Shown in pieces: positions 35,017 through 43,391 of a DNA stretch of 64,000 nucleotides. The first letter of the stretch is position 1, and the number at the start of each line of letters is the position of its first letter. The notes beneath the pieces were generated by a model, which did no database searches, had not been told where the DNA came from, and saw only the letters and a program-made list of their open reading frames with translations. Origin of the DNA: Luteithermobacter gelatinilyticus (GTDB lineage: Bacteria; Pseudomonadota; Alphaproteobacteria; Sphingomonadales; Emcibacteraceae); assembly GCF_005849285.1 (NCBI RefSeq), contig NZ_CP040517.1, positions 874,501-938,500 on the forward strand. The letters run 5' to 3'. Both the position numbers and the translations under genes were made by a program.

Positions 35017-37206
35017 CTAAAATTTGTATTTCAGGCTGGCCGAAAAGTTGCGTCCCGGCTGTGTAAACCTTTGCAGGTAGGTTGTTGTGCTTGCATATCC
35101 CCGCACGTCTTCCCAAAGCCAATATTCCTTGTCGGTCAGGTTAAAGACGGCGGACCGCAGGGAAAGGTAGGGGGTAATATTGTAATAGGCCGTCAGATCC
35201 ACAAGGGTATAGCTGTCGGGGGTGAAATAGTCTTCATCGGAAACCCAGTCCTTACTCTTGGCACCGACCAAGGTAAGGTTTATCCCGACGCCCCAGACTT
35301 CATCGGGGGAATCAAAGGTCAGGCCGAACACAGCTTTGGTCGGAGAAATAGAATCAATTGGGGTATCTTGTCCGTCGATTTCCGTATTGCCCTCGGCATA
35401 GGCAAAAGCCGCCTGAAAGGCCAGTCCCTCGGGAGCATCCAAAAGCTGGTCAAGCCATAGGGCCGTTCGCGCTTCGATGCCCTTGATAGTGGCTTCGTTA
35501 TAGTTGACATACTGATAGACGCTGAGGCCGTCGACCAGATCCACGGTCTGTTCAATGAAGTCGTCATAGGTGCTATAGAAGCCGGTCAGTTCGAAACTTC
35601 CCGCTTTGGCGTTGATGCGGAAACCCAGCTCAAAGGAATCGCTGCTTTCTGGCTCGAGGTTGGGATTGGACAGGGTCACATAACCGCGTACCGCCGAACT
35701 CTGGTCCTCCCGGTATAGCTGATTGAGCTCAGGCGCCTTGAAGCCCTGGCTGAACTGGCTGAACACGGAGAAGGTATCGGTGAGTTTATAGACTGCGCCG
35801 AGCCGGAAGGTAACGTGATCGCTCTCATGGCTGCCTAACTGATCCGTATAAAGGTCGTCAACCTGAGGATCGGCTTCGAACCGGTCATAGCGGGCACCCG
35901 GAGTGAGCAGCAGGCTGCCGTCCAGCAGCCTGATCTGGTCCTGGATATAGAGGCCATAGGTCTTGCCCTTGACTACAGGCGTATAGCGGGACAGATCGGG
36001 ATCGCGGTCGATATCCAGATAATATTTATTGGTGATATTTTCCTGTTCGGTGTACTGGAAAATGGCGCCGTAGGTGATGTGATGGGGGCCAGCCGCCTTG
36101 TCAAATTGGGCGGAAACCTGGAAATCTTCCTCACCATGGCTGTAATCGATCAGCCGGGTAAAATAGCCGAAACGTTCGGTATAGTTGATAGTTTTCTGCT
36201 TAACCTTGCTGTCCTGCCAATCCAGGGTCCAGCTCAGGTTGTCGAACAAGACAGTGTTGGCGGTCCATTCATGGGTCAGGCCGATGTGATAGCGCTCGGA
36301 TTTATCATCGCCGGTATAATTGTCATAATCATAGGAAGCGCTGTAGCTCGGCCCTTCAAGGGATTTCAGTTCGATAAAGCCGGTGGAGCGGAAATATTCG
36401 CCGACTAGTTTGAGGCGGTGAGCGTCATTGAGCTGATACTCGATTTTAGCGAGGATATTGTCGGTATTATAGTCATAGGGATCGGGCAGAGTGCGCTCGT
36501 TGCCGAGCGCGTCGCTATAGCCGTCGCCATAGTTTTCCGTCTCTTCGCCGTCCCTGCGGGTATACTGGATCAGGCTTTCCAGCTTCCCGCTGCGATTGGC
36601 AAGGGTCAGGGTTTCGGCGAAAGTATCAGTGACGCTGTCATAGAGTATTTTGGCGGCGCCGCCGGTGTCATCCCCTTCGTCCAGATAGGAGGCCGGGCTC
36701 TTGGTGGTGAAGGCCACCACACCGGCCATGGCGTCGCTCCCGTACAGGCTGGAGGCCGGTCCGCGCAGGATTTCCACCTGCGCCAGGGAATCGATATCGA
36801 CAAAATTACGCGGGGAATTGAGCCAGGGGCCGGAGGCAAAACCTTCGGACTGTTCGGTGCCGTCCACCATGATCTTGACCCGGTTACCGGTCAGGCCGCG
36901 GATGTTAAAACCGGAAAGGCCGTAACGTCCCGCATTGGTGGCTTCCACGCCCGGTTCATAGCGCAACATGTCACGAATGTTATCGGACAGGATGGAATCG
37001 ATTTTTTCCTCGTCTATGACCGAGACGGTGGCGGGAACGTCCACCAGCTTGTTTTCCGTGCGGGTGGCGGAAACCACAATGACCTCAAGTGGGGCGGTAG
37101 CCGGGCCGAGATCCGATTCCTCGAATTCCTCAGCCAGGGAAGGGATGGTTAAAGCCAGGACGGAGGTGCCGGCGGCCAGCAAGGAAAGAAGCGCTGTTTT
37201 ATTCAT
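35017..37206 (-). CDS. TonB-dependent receptor of the haem/haemoglobin type (HmuR-like)
   Basis: 729-aa outer-membrane receptor with signal peptide (MNKTALLSLLAAGTSVLALTIPSLA), TonB-box region LEVIVVSATRTENKLVDVPATVSVIDEEKI, a plug with RGLTGNRVKIMVDGTEQSEGF and VEILRGPASSLYGSDAMAGVVAF, and a barrel with the haem-receptor landmarks FKAPELNQLYRE (FRAP box) and LSNPNLEPESSDSFELGFR (NPNL box). It ends in aromatic YKF. The histidine usually found between FRAP and NPNL boxes is absent. It is divergent from the ExbB-like/DUF2149/CobN-like operon across two Fur-like boxes, arguing that iron, haem or another metal-tetrapyrrole is the cargo. Confidence 0.88.
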   Translation of the reverse strand: MNKTALLSLLAAGTSVLALTIPSLAEEFEESDLGPATAPLEVIVVSATRTENKLVDVPATVSVIDEEKIDSILSDNIRDMLRYEPGVEATNAGRYGLSGFNIRGLTGNRVKIMVDGTEQSEGFASGPWLNSPRNFVDIDSLAQVEILRGPASSLYGSDAMAGVVAFTTKSPASYLDEGDDTGGAAKILYDSVTDTFAETLTLANRSGKLESLIQYTRRDGEETENYGDGYSDALGNERTLPDPYDYNTDNILAKIEYQLNDAHRLKLVGEYFRSTGFIELKSLEGPSYSASYDYDNYTGDDKSERYHIGLTHEWTANTVLFDNLSWTLDWQDSKVKQKTINYTERFGYFTRLIDYSHGEEDFQVSAQFDKAAGPHHITYGAIFQYTEQENITNKYYLDIDRDPDLSRYTPVVKGKTYGLYIQDQIRLLDGSLLLTPGARYDRFEADPQVDDLYTDQLGSHESDHVTFRLGAVYKLTDTFSVFSQFSQGFKAPELNQLYREDQSSAVRGYVTLSNPNLEPESSDSFELGFRINAKAGSFELTGFYSTYDDFIEQTVDLVDGLSVYQYVNYNEATIKGIEARTALWLDQLLDAPEGLAFQAAFAYAEGNTEIDGQDTPIDSISPTKAVFGLTFDSPDEVWGVGINLTLVGAKSKDWVSDEDYFTPDSYTLVDLTAYYNITPYLSLRSAVFNLTDKEYWLWEDVRGYASTTTYLQRFTQPGRNFSASLKYKF

Positions 37207-37243
37207 GATGATATTCCCGGTGCGCGAATGTTATGGTTTTAAA

Positions 37244-37320
37244 ACTAATAATGATTCGCAAAAACAAATAGCAGGCCAATTTTGAAGCGTCAATAAATTA
37301 ATAATGATTCTCAAAATTAG
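37244..37320. promoter_or_regulatory. Two Fur-box-like sites between the receptor and the CobN-like operon
   Basis: ACTAATAATGATTCGCAAA (37244-37262) and TTAATAATGATTCTCAAAA (37298-37316) share AATAATGATTCnCAAAA and resemble the GATAATGATAATCATTATC Fur consensus, about 54 bp apart in the spacer of the divergent genes. Placement suits control of both directions by iron through Fur; the closer one lies near the receptor start. Sites are inferred by eye; the local sequence is AT-rich. Confidence 0.7.
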
Positions 37321-37425
37321 TTGCAAATAACTTTCGATGCCTGTATGAGCTTAGGAAAGAGAAATGGAATCGGGGGGGAGGCAACCCCTTCCATATATTA
37401 GAGAATTATTGAGTGGAGTAAGCTT

Positions 37426-38007
37426 GTGATAAAGACCCTTGAAGACCTGATGTATCAGGTGTCGGACCTGTTCATGGCGCCGGTGCTGATTCTGCTGGTG
37501 CTGTTGTTTTTCTACAGCCTATATGCTCTGGGCGGTTTTGTTGTGGAGGGAGTTCAACGCAGCAGGGGGACGGCCCGGTTCCGCAAACTGCTCGGCAACG
37601 GCCTCTGGTCCGGTGAGGAGGCGCCCAGGGGCTATCCGCTCACGGCCCTGGCCGTCAGTCGGCCGGACGTCACCAAAGACGAGCTTGATGTGGCGGCGCT
37701 CAGCGAGATGGAAGGGGTGCGCATGGTCAGCCGGGTAGCCCCCATGCTGGGCCTGATCGCCACCATGATCCCGATGGGGCCGGCGCTGAAAAGCCTGTCC
37801 GACGGCGACGTGCAGGGCATCAGTGAAAACCTGATCGTGGCCTTTTCCGCCGTGATCTTCGGCCTTGTGGTGGCTTCCATCACCTTCTTTATCGCCAGCA
37901 CCAAAAAAAAATGGCTGGCCCAGGAATTGGTGGCGCTGCTGCCTCATGTGGAAAAGCGGGCCGAGGATTTTGCAGAAGAGAGGGAGATCCTTCGTGAAGC
38001 TTCTTGA
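37426..38007 (+). CDS. MotA/TolQ/ExbB-family proton channel protein
   Basis: 193-aa membrane protein, three predicted spans: ~17-40 (VLILLVLLFFYSLYALGGFV), ~98-118 (SRVAPMLGLIATMIPMGPAL, containing the family's proline-rich TM) and ~128-155 (NLIVAFSAVIFGLVVASITFFIAS). It has the ExbB/TolQ pattern of a cytoplasmic loop between TM1 and TM2 but lacks the long N-terminus of ExbB. GTG start at 37426 follows a GGAG site. Its 3' end overlaps the DUF2149 gene by 14 bases. With that gene and the chelatase it corresponds to the proton-channel partner found in Hmu-type operons, presumably powering the envelope protein. Confidence 0.88.
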   Translation: MIKTLEDLMYQVSDLFMAPVLILLVLLFFYSLYALGGFVVEGVQRSRGTARFRKLLGNGLWSGEEAPRGYPLTALAVSRPDVTKDELDVAALSEMEGVRMVSRVAPMLGLIATMIPMGPALKSLSDGDVQGISENLIVAFSAVIFGLVVASITFFIASTKKKWLAQELVALLPHVEKRAEDFAEEREILREAS

Positions 38008-38326
38008 AGAGGATGAATCCATCAACCCGGCGCTGTCCGTGGTCAATCTGGTGGACGTGTTCCTGGTGCTGATTGCGGCGCTATTGATCTCCATCGCCCA
38101 AAACCCGATCAATCCCTTCCTCGATGACGATGTTATGGTAATCAAGAACCCCGGTCAGAAAGACATGGAAATGATCATCAAGAAGGGCGAGAAAATAGAA
38201 ACCTATAAAAGTACTGGCGAAATCGGGGCCGGCGAAGGGGTCAAGGCGGGCGTCGCCTACCGCATGCCGGATGGATCGATCATTTACGTACCTGATGAAA
38301 CAGGTGCGGATGCTGTTGCCAACTAA
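37994..38326 (+). CDS. DUF2149-type small membrane protein
   Basis: 110-aa protein with GTG start at 37994 (AGGGAGATCC site 5' of it), one transmembrane segment at ~17-35 (VNLVDVFLVLIAALLISIA) and a soluble periplasmic-side domain (NPGQKDMEMIIKKGEKIETYKSTGEIGAGEGVKAGVAYRMPDG). Topology is like ExbD/TolR. I recognise it as DUF2149 from the ALSVVNLVDVFLVL pattern and from its place between an ExbB-like gene and a CobN-like gene, an arrangement known in Bacteroidota and archaeal operons. The longer open frame upstream overlaps the channel gene in another frame and is not real. Confidence 0.85.
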   Translation: MKLLEEDESINPALSVVNLVDVFLVLIAALLISIAQNPINPFLDDDVMVIKNPGQKDMEMIIKKGEKIETYKSTGEIGAGEGVKAGVAYRMPDGSIIYVPDETGADAVAN

Positions 38327-38347
38327 TTTGTGACCAGAGGAAATATT

Positions 38348-41300
38348 ATGCGTATCCTGCTGACTTTAATGGCTTTTTTTGTGTTTGGAAATGTCGCATC
38401 GGCGACGGAAAAACAAAAGATACTGTATGTTTCTGGCACTCACGCCAATACGGCGAAAATTTCTGTCATCAGGAATTATCTGGAAAAGCATGATATTTCC
38501 ATCGACTTGGCGAACGCCCGGGATTTCAAGACTGGGGAAGATGCCCTGGCCCGTTTTGACGGCTACGATCTGGTCTTTATGGATGATTCATCCGCCCGCA
38601 GCACCAAGATGACGTTCAGCAAGTTTTTGCCGGCCATCAGCCGGGCGAAAAGCCGCCTGCTGGCGATCAACTGGCTGCAAAGTCCCGATCTGGTCAAGGG
38701 GCTGACGTCCGAGCAGGCGCAGGTCCTTCATGATTATTATGATAACGGCGGCATGGTAAACCTTTCTCGTATGGCCGACTATCTGGCTTATCAGGTGCTG
38801 GGTAATGGAACAAAGACGGTGCCGGCGCCCGTGGTCTATCCGGAGGTGGGCATATATGCCCCCGGCTATGACGGGCTCATATTCGAGGACGTGGACAGCT
38901 ATCTCAACTGGCGCGGCCAGAAGCTCGATACCGGAAGGCCCGTGATCGGCGTTCTGCTGCAGCGGTCCCTGATTGAATCCGTCAATACCACCGTGGTGGA
39001 TGACGCCATTGCCCGGATCGAGGAAAAGGGGGCGTTGGCGATTCCGTTCTTTTTTGAGCTGAGCCCCCGCTCCAGCGACTATACCCCAATGCTGCAGAAG
39101 GACGGCAAGACCATTATCGATGTGATTGTCAATTTCCGGGCCATCCACTGGGCAAACAAGCGCAAGGAAGAGTTTGAAAAGCTTGGTGTGCCAGTACTGC
39201 AGGCGCTGACTTACTTTGATGGCGACCAGGCCGCTTGGGAACAGGACAGCCAGGGCATCTCCTCCACCATGACCCCCTTTGTGTTGGTGCTGCCGGAAAC
39301 CGCAGGCGTGATCGATCCAGTGATCGTCGCCGCCGTCAACCAGGAAAGCGGGCATGCGGAGGTGATCGACTATCAGATGGATCACCTGGTCTCCCGTGCC
39401 CTCAAATATGCCGCGCTCCGTCACAAGCCGAACGGCGAAAAAAAACTCACCGTCATGGTCTGGGGTGACAAGGATATGGGCGCGTCCTTCCTCAATATCG
39501 AACACAGCCTGCGATCCATCAGCGCCAACCTCAATGAGGCCGGTTATGGCGTTGACAAGGTGGACAGCAATTATTTCACCGATCCCATCGACCGGATTCT
39601 TAATCCTTTCTACCGGGATTATGAACTTGACGGGCTCTTAAAGGATGATCTCGCCGAGCTGATGCCAGTAAAGGAGTATCTCAAGTGGTTCAACAGCCTG
39701 CCCGAGGATGTGACCAAGCCGATCAATGATTTCTGGGGCCAGGCGGAAGATAACTTCATGGTGGTCAAGCGGGATGGTGAGGCTTATTTCGTCCTCCCCC
39801 GGATCCGCAACGGCAATATGCTGATCATGCGCCAGCCGCCCCGGTCCGATGATAAGGACCAAGACAAGATGATCTATCACCAGGGTACAGTGCCCATGAA
39901 CCATTATTATCTGGCGGCCTATTATTATGCCCGCAAGTTCTGGAACAGTGACGCCATTATCCACCTCGGCACCCACGGCAGTCAGGAGTACCTCAACGGC
40001 AAGGAACGTGGCCTGTCCCGCTATGACCAAGGCAATTTGGCGGTCTGGGACACGCCAGTCATGTATCCCTTCATCATTGATGATGTGGGTGAGGCCATGC
40101 AGACCAAACGCCGCGGCAGCGCCGTGGTGGTCGCTCATATGACACCGCCTTTTGCCGCCGCCGGTCTCGAGGGCGTGACCGCAAATGTGCACGAGCTGAT
40201 GCATCAATATCGCTCCATGGATGAGGGTGGCGTGAAGGTCAAAACCGGCGAGGAACTGAAAAAAATATGTTTTGAGTCAAAGGTTTGTGATGACCTTGCT
40301 ATGACGTCAGAGCAGATTGACGCCGATTTTGATCATTTCCTCGAGGAACTGCATCTTTATCTGGAAGATGTGGCCAATGCCAACCAGCCGCTCGGCCTGC
40401 ATACCTTTGGGGAACTGGCGGAACCGGATCTGGTGACTTCCACCATTGTCCAGATGCTGGGCCGGGACTTTATCGCCCGGGCGCGGGAGTTCGAGGCCGA
40501 TCATTACGGTGTGTCTCCTGAAGCCGGCAACGACCATCTGGACTCAAAAGCGTACAGCCTAGAAGACCTGGCCGGGTTTAAAACCGTGCGCGATTATGTA
40601 ATCAAGGGCAGGGATTTCTCCGGTCTGGAGGATGAACTGCGCGCCGATCTGGAAAAGGCTCGTGACTTCTATAATCGCATGGAAGGCATCCGGGAACTGC
40701 CCCATCTGCTGGCGGGTCTCAGCGGCCAGTATGTGCCGGTTAAAACCGGCGGCGATCCGGTCCGTTCCCCGGACTCGCTCGCCAGCGGCTTTAACCTCTA
40801 TGGTTTTGACCCCTCGCACTTGCCGACCAAAGCCGCCTGGGAACAGGGCAAGGAACTGGTCGAGGGTGTGATCGGCGATTATTACAAAGAGCACGGGAAC
40901 TATCCCGACAAGCTGGCCTTTTCGCTGTGGTCGATTGAGGCCATGCGCCATTACGGCGTGCTGGAAAGCCAGGCCCTTTACGCCATGGGTGTGCGTCCGG
41001 TCTGGAGCGAGAGCGGTATGGTCACCGGCACCGAGATCATCCCCATGCGCGAATTGAAGCGGCCCCGGGTCGATGTGGTTCTGTCCGCCACCGGCCTCTA
41101 TCGCGACGCCTTCCCCAATGTAGTGCTTTTGCTGGCGGAAGCGGTCAAAAAAGTGGCCGAGCTCAAGGAAGCCAACAACTCCATCTGGGAAAACAGCCAG
41201 CGGGTGAAAGCAGAACTTCTGGCCGAGGGTATGAGCGAGGAGGATGCGGAATATTTCTCAACTGTGCGGGTTTTCTCCAATGAATCCGGTACTTACGGTT

Positions 41301-42271
41301 CCGGTGTGGATGATGCGGTCCGGGCCAGCGACACCTGGGAAACGGACGCCAAAATCGCCGACAATTATATGGCCAAGATGGGCAATGCCTACGGCGCCGA
41401 TCCGAACCGCTGGGGCGAAAAAGTGGAGGGCGTCAATATCTACGGCAAGCAGCTTTCCGGTACCGATGTGGCCATGTTCGCCCGCTCGTCCAACCTGTAT
41501 GGCATGATTTCAAGCGACGATCCCTTTGAATATTTCGGCGGCCTGTCGCTAGCGATCCGAAACCTGGACGGCAAAAGCCCCCAGATGGTGATTTCCAACC
41601 TGCGGGACGCCAATAATCCCCGGGCCGAGGAGGCGGCCCAGTTCCTGGCCAAGGAACTGCGTACCCGTACCCAGCACAGCCGCTGGGTCAGTGAAATGAT
41701 GAAGGAAGGCTATTCGGGCGCCACCACCATGGAAGGCAAGATCACCAATTTCTGGGGCTGGCAGGTGGTTGACCCAAACCTGGTGCGGGCCGACCAGTGG
41801 CAGGAGTTCGCCGAGATCTACGTGAATGACAAGTTCAACCTTGGCATCAGTGAATGGTTCGAAAAGGTCAACCCCGGCGCTCAGGCTCAGATCATTGAAC
41901 GCATGCTGGAAGCGATGCGCAAGGATTACTGGGACGCCAGTGACGAGACCAGGAAGCAGCTTGTGGAACGTCTGATTGAGCTGGTCAATAAATATGATCT
42001 GATCGTCGATAACGAGAAGCTCGCTGATTTCGTCAACGCCCAGGCCGCCGGGTTCGGCATGTCTGCGGCCCTGCCGGCCCCGGACGCGGCCACGCAAGGG
42101 CAGATGAGCCAGCCCGTTCAGGGCCGTGAACTGCAGAAAGTGGAGCAGGCGGAAGTTATAGAAAGCGGCTGGGATTTAAACCTTCTGGGTTCCTTGGCGC
42201 TGTGCTTTATTTTCTTTGCAGTCGGCGCCATGCGTCAAACCATAGGACCCTTCAGAAACCAAGCGGTTTAA
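38348..42271 (+). CDS. Exported CobN-like metal chelatase, membrane-anchored (HmuS-like)
   Basis: 1307-aa CobN/BchH-superfamily large subunit. Seen: a signal peptide (MRILLTLMAFFVFGNVASA), a central CobN core (IIHLGTHGSQEYLNGKERGLSRYDQGNLAVWD at ~537-568; RRGSAVVVAHMTPPFAAAGLEG), and a C-terminal NESGTYGSGVDDAVRASDTWE, NLYGMISSDDPFEYFGGLSLAIRNLDG, MISNLRDANNPRAEE-like region, then a single hydrophobic anchor near ~1283-1300 (LLGSLALCFIFFAVGA). Classical CobN inserts cobalt in the cytosol with CobST; here the leader and C-terminal anchor place it in the periplasm and there are no CobS/CobT genes. Its operon and Fur boxes match HmuS-type proteins, proposed haem dechelatases. ATG at 38348 follows AGAGGAAA. 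Confidence 0.9.
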   Translation: MRILLTLMAFFVFGNVASATEKQKILYVSGTHANTAKISVIRNYLEKHDISIDLANARDFKTGEDALARFDGYDLVFMDDSSARSTKMTFSKFLPAISRAKSRLLAINWLQSPDLVKGLTSEQAQVLHDYYDNGGMVNLSRMADYLAYQVLGNGTKTVPAPVVYPEVGIYAPGYDGLIFEDVDSYLNWRGQKLDTGRPVIGVLLQRSLIESVNTTVVDDAIARIEEKGALAIPFFFELSPRSSDYTPMLQKDGKTIIDVIVNFRAIHWANKRKEEFEKLGVPVLQALTYFDGDQAAWEQDSQGISSTMTPFVLVLPETAGVIDPVIVAAVNQESGHAEVIDYQMDHLVSRALKYAALRHKPNGEKKLTVMVWGDKDMGASFLNIEHSLRSISANLNEAGYGVDKVDSNYFTDPIDRILNPFYRDYELDGLLKDDLAELMPVKEYLKWFNSLPEDVTKPINDFWGQAEDNFMVVKRDGEAYFVLPRIRNGNMLIMRQPPRSDDKDQDKMIYHQGTVPMNHYYLAAYYYARKFWNSDAIIHLGTHGSQEYLNGKERGLSRYDQGNLAVWDTPVMYPFIIDDVGEAMQTKRRGSAVVVAHMTPPFAAAGLEGVTANVHELMHQYRSMDEGGVKVKTGEELKKICFESKVCDDLAMTSEQIDADFDHFLEELHLYLEDVANANQPLGLHTFGELAEPDLVTSTIVQMLGRDFIARAREFEADHYGVSPEAGNDHLDSKAYSLEDLAGFKTVRDYVIKGRDFSGLEDELRADLEKARDFYNRMEGIRELPHLLAGLSGQYVPVKTGGDPVRSPDSLASGFNLYGFDPSHLPTKAAWEQGKELVEGVIGDYYKEHGNYPDKLAFSLWSIEAMRHYGVLESQALYAMGVRPVWSESGMVTGTEIIPMRELKRPRVDVVLSATGLYRDAFPNVVLLLAEAVKKVAELKEANNSIWENSQRVKAELLAEGMSEEDAEYFSTVRVFSNESGTYGSGVDDAVRASDTWETDAKIADNYMAKMGNAYGADPNRWGEKVEGVNIYGKQLSGTDVAMFARSSNLYGMISSDDPFEYFGGLSLAIRNLDGKSPQMVISNLRDANNPRAEEAAQFLAKELRTRTQHSRWVSEMMKEGYSGATTMEGKITNFWGWQVVDPNLVRADQWQEFAEIYVNDKFNLGISEWFEKVNPGAQAQIIERMLEAMRKDYWDASDETRKQLVERLIELVNKYDLIVDNEKLADFVNAQAAGFGMSAALPAPDAATQGQMSQPVQGRELQKVEQAEVIESGWDLNLLGSLALCFIFFAVGAMRQTIGPFRNQAV

Positions 42272-42317
42272 CGGATACGAAAAGGGAGGGGGTATGCTCT
42301 CCCTTTTCGAAACCGCT
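42262..42317 (+). terminator. Strong hairpin after the CobN-like gene
   Basis: Inner arms CGAAAAGGGAG (42278-42288) and CTCCCTTTTCG (42299-42309) pair perfectly with a 10-base loop; outer arms AGCGGTTT (42262-42269) and AAACCGCT (42310-42317) extend the stem, with an 8-base bulge on one side. It starts inside the last codons of the chelatase. No U tail follows, so termination is inferred from position and stability. Confidence 0.7.
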
Positions 42318-42488
42318 CCTAGATAAGAAATTTTTAAGTGCGCAAAATCTGCGTAATTATCCGCTTAACCCTCTGTAAATTATAAACTTTCCAGTGACTC
42401 TCGCCCGAACAATATGAAAGATGGCGGGCGTTGAGACAGCAGCATGAAAAGGCCCTGCAGCAAAAGACGCCCGCAAGGGAGTAATCAC

Positions 42489-42832
42489 ATGTTCAATTAT
42501 ATTCTATCTCTGGTTTTCTGTCTGTTGCTGATGTTGCCCGGCACCGACGGTATTGCGGCCGGACCCTGAACTTTACATAAATAATAGCCCCTGTTCCTGG
42601 CGGAGTAGATCCGCACTCCCTGATGCTGATACATGGGGAACTGGACGGGGCCTATTCGACGGCCCAGTTTGATGAGATATTTACGGCCTTGTATCGCCTG
42701 AACCGGGAGGCGGTCATGGTCCGATACTGGGGCGAAGGCCACGGGATCAGAAGCCCGGCCAACATCCGCGACATGTGGCGGCGTATGTTTGAATGGTATG
42801 ACCTATATCTGAAGGGGGAAAGGGGTCGTTAA
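42489..42832 (+). pseudogene. Remnant of an S9-family peptidase gene
   Basis: An ATG at 42489 opens a 26-codon signal-peptide-like frame (MFNYILSLVFCLLLMLPG) that stops at 42569. After a stop, another frame to 42832 reads LMLIHGELDGAYSTAQFDEIF and RYWGEGHGIRSPANIRDMWRRMFEWYDLYLKG, the C-terminal end of a prolyl-oligopeptidase (S9) domain including its catalytic Asp/His surroundings (GELDGA, GEGHG). The whole middle is missing. This is a decayed gene, probably lost during insertion of the neighbouring element. Confidence 0.7.
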
Positions 42833-42833
42833 G

Positions 42834-43091
42834 CGTTTCACTATAATGAGAAATGCGGCTGGACTTAAAGACGTGACGCCCCACATCCTGAGACACACCG
42901 CTGCGTTTCGCATGGTTCAAGCAGGTGTGGACCGCTATAAAGTTCAGAAAATACTAGGCCATTCGAGTCTGGCAGTCACAGAGCGATACGCTCACCTGTC
43001 TGTCGAACATCTCCGGAACGACATTATGGTATTGTCACATGGGAGAGAATCCATAAGTGGGAATGTAGTCCCGTTTAAGATAAAAAAATAG
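42834..43091 (+). pseudogene. C-terminal fragment of a tyrosine recombinase
   Basis: About 85 residues carrying the C-terminal catalytic half only: THILRHTAA-type box (VTPHILRHTAAFRMVQAGVD), the HSS box (LGHSSLAVTERYAHL) with the nucleophile tyrosine context. The N-terminal domain and the first catalytic Arg are absent, so it is not functional. It differs from the intact integrase downstream and marks an older insertion. Confidence 0.8.
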
Positions 43092-43177
43092 TTGGCACAC
43101 AGATGTACCAACTGTGACAAATGTGCCAGATCATGAATTTTCATACAATAACTAAGTCATTGTTTTTTCTTCAAAAT

Positions 43178-43226
43178 TGGTGCCCCCACACGGACTCGAA
43201 CCGCGGACCTACTGATTACAAATCAG
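43178..43226 (-). tRNA. 3' fragment of tRNA-Thr(TGT), probable attachment-site copy
   Basis: On the minus strand 49 bases read as the anticodon stem-loop with TGT anticodon (CTGAT-TTGTAAT-CAG), variable region, T-arm (GCGGTTCGAGTCCG) and acceptor 3' strand ending in CACCA. Nothing resembling the D-arm or the acceptor 5' strand precedes it, so this is a displaced 3' half and not a working gene. An integrase gene begins 166 bp away, so it is probably an att remnant. An intact tRNA-Thr should lie elsewhere. Confidence 0.85.
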
Positions 43227-43391
43227 CGTTATGGGTAATTTCTTGAATTCTTTTGAAATATTGTGAAACAATAAAAACCATTGGAAAACAATGTGATATA
43301 TTGTATATTATGAAATCATGGGGTTTCATGCAGTTTCCCAAAATTAAGGAAAAAACGCTACCCCAAATGTTACCCCAAAAAAGGGGGCGGA

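Noticed and set aside
38348-42271. Cytosolic cobaltochelatase CobN for B12 synthesis
   Set aside because: Signal peptide, C-terminal anchor, ExbB-like and DUF2149 partners, no CobS/CobT, and Fur-like rather than cobalamin control.
43178-43226. Functional tRNA-Thr gene
   Set aside because: No D-arm, no 5' acceptor strand; only the 3' 49 bases are present.
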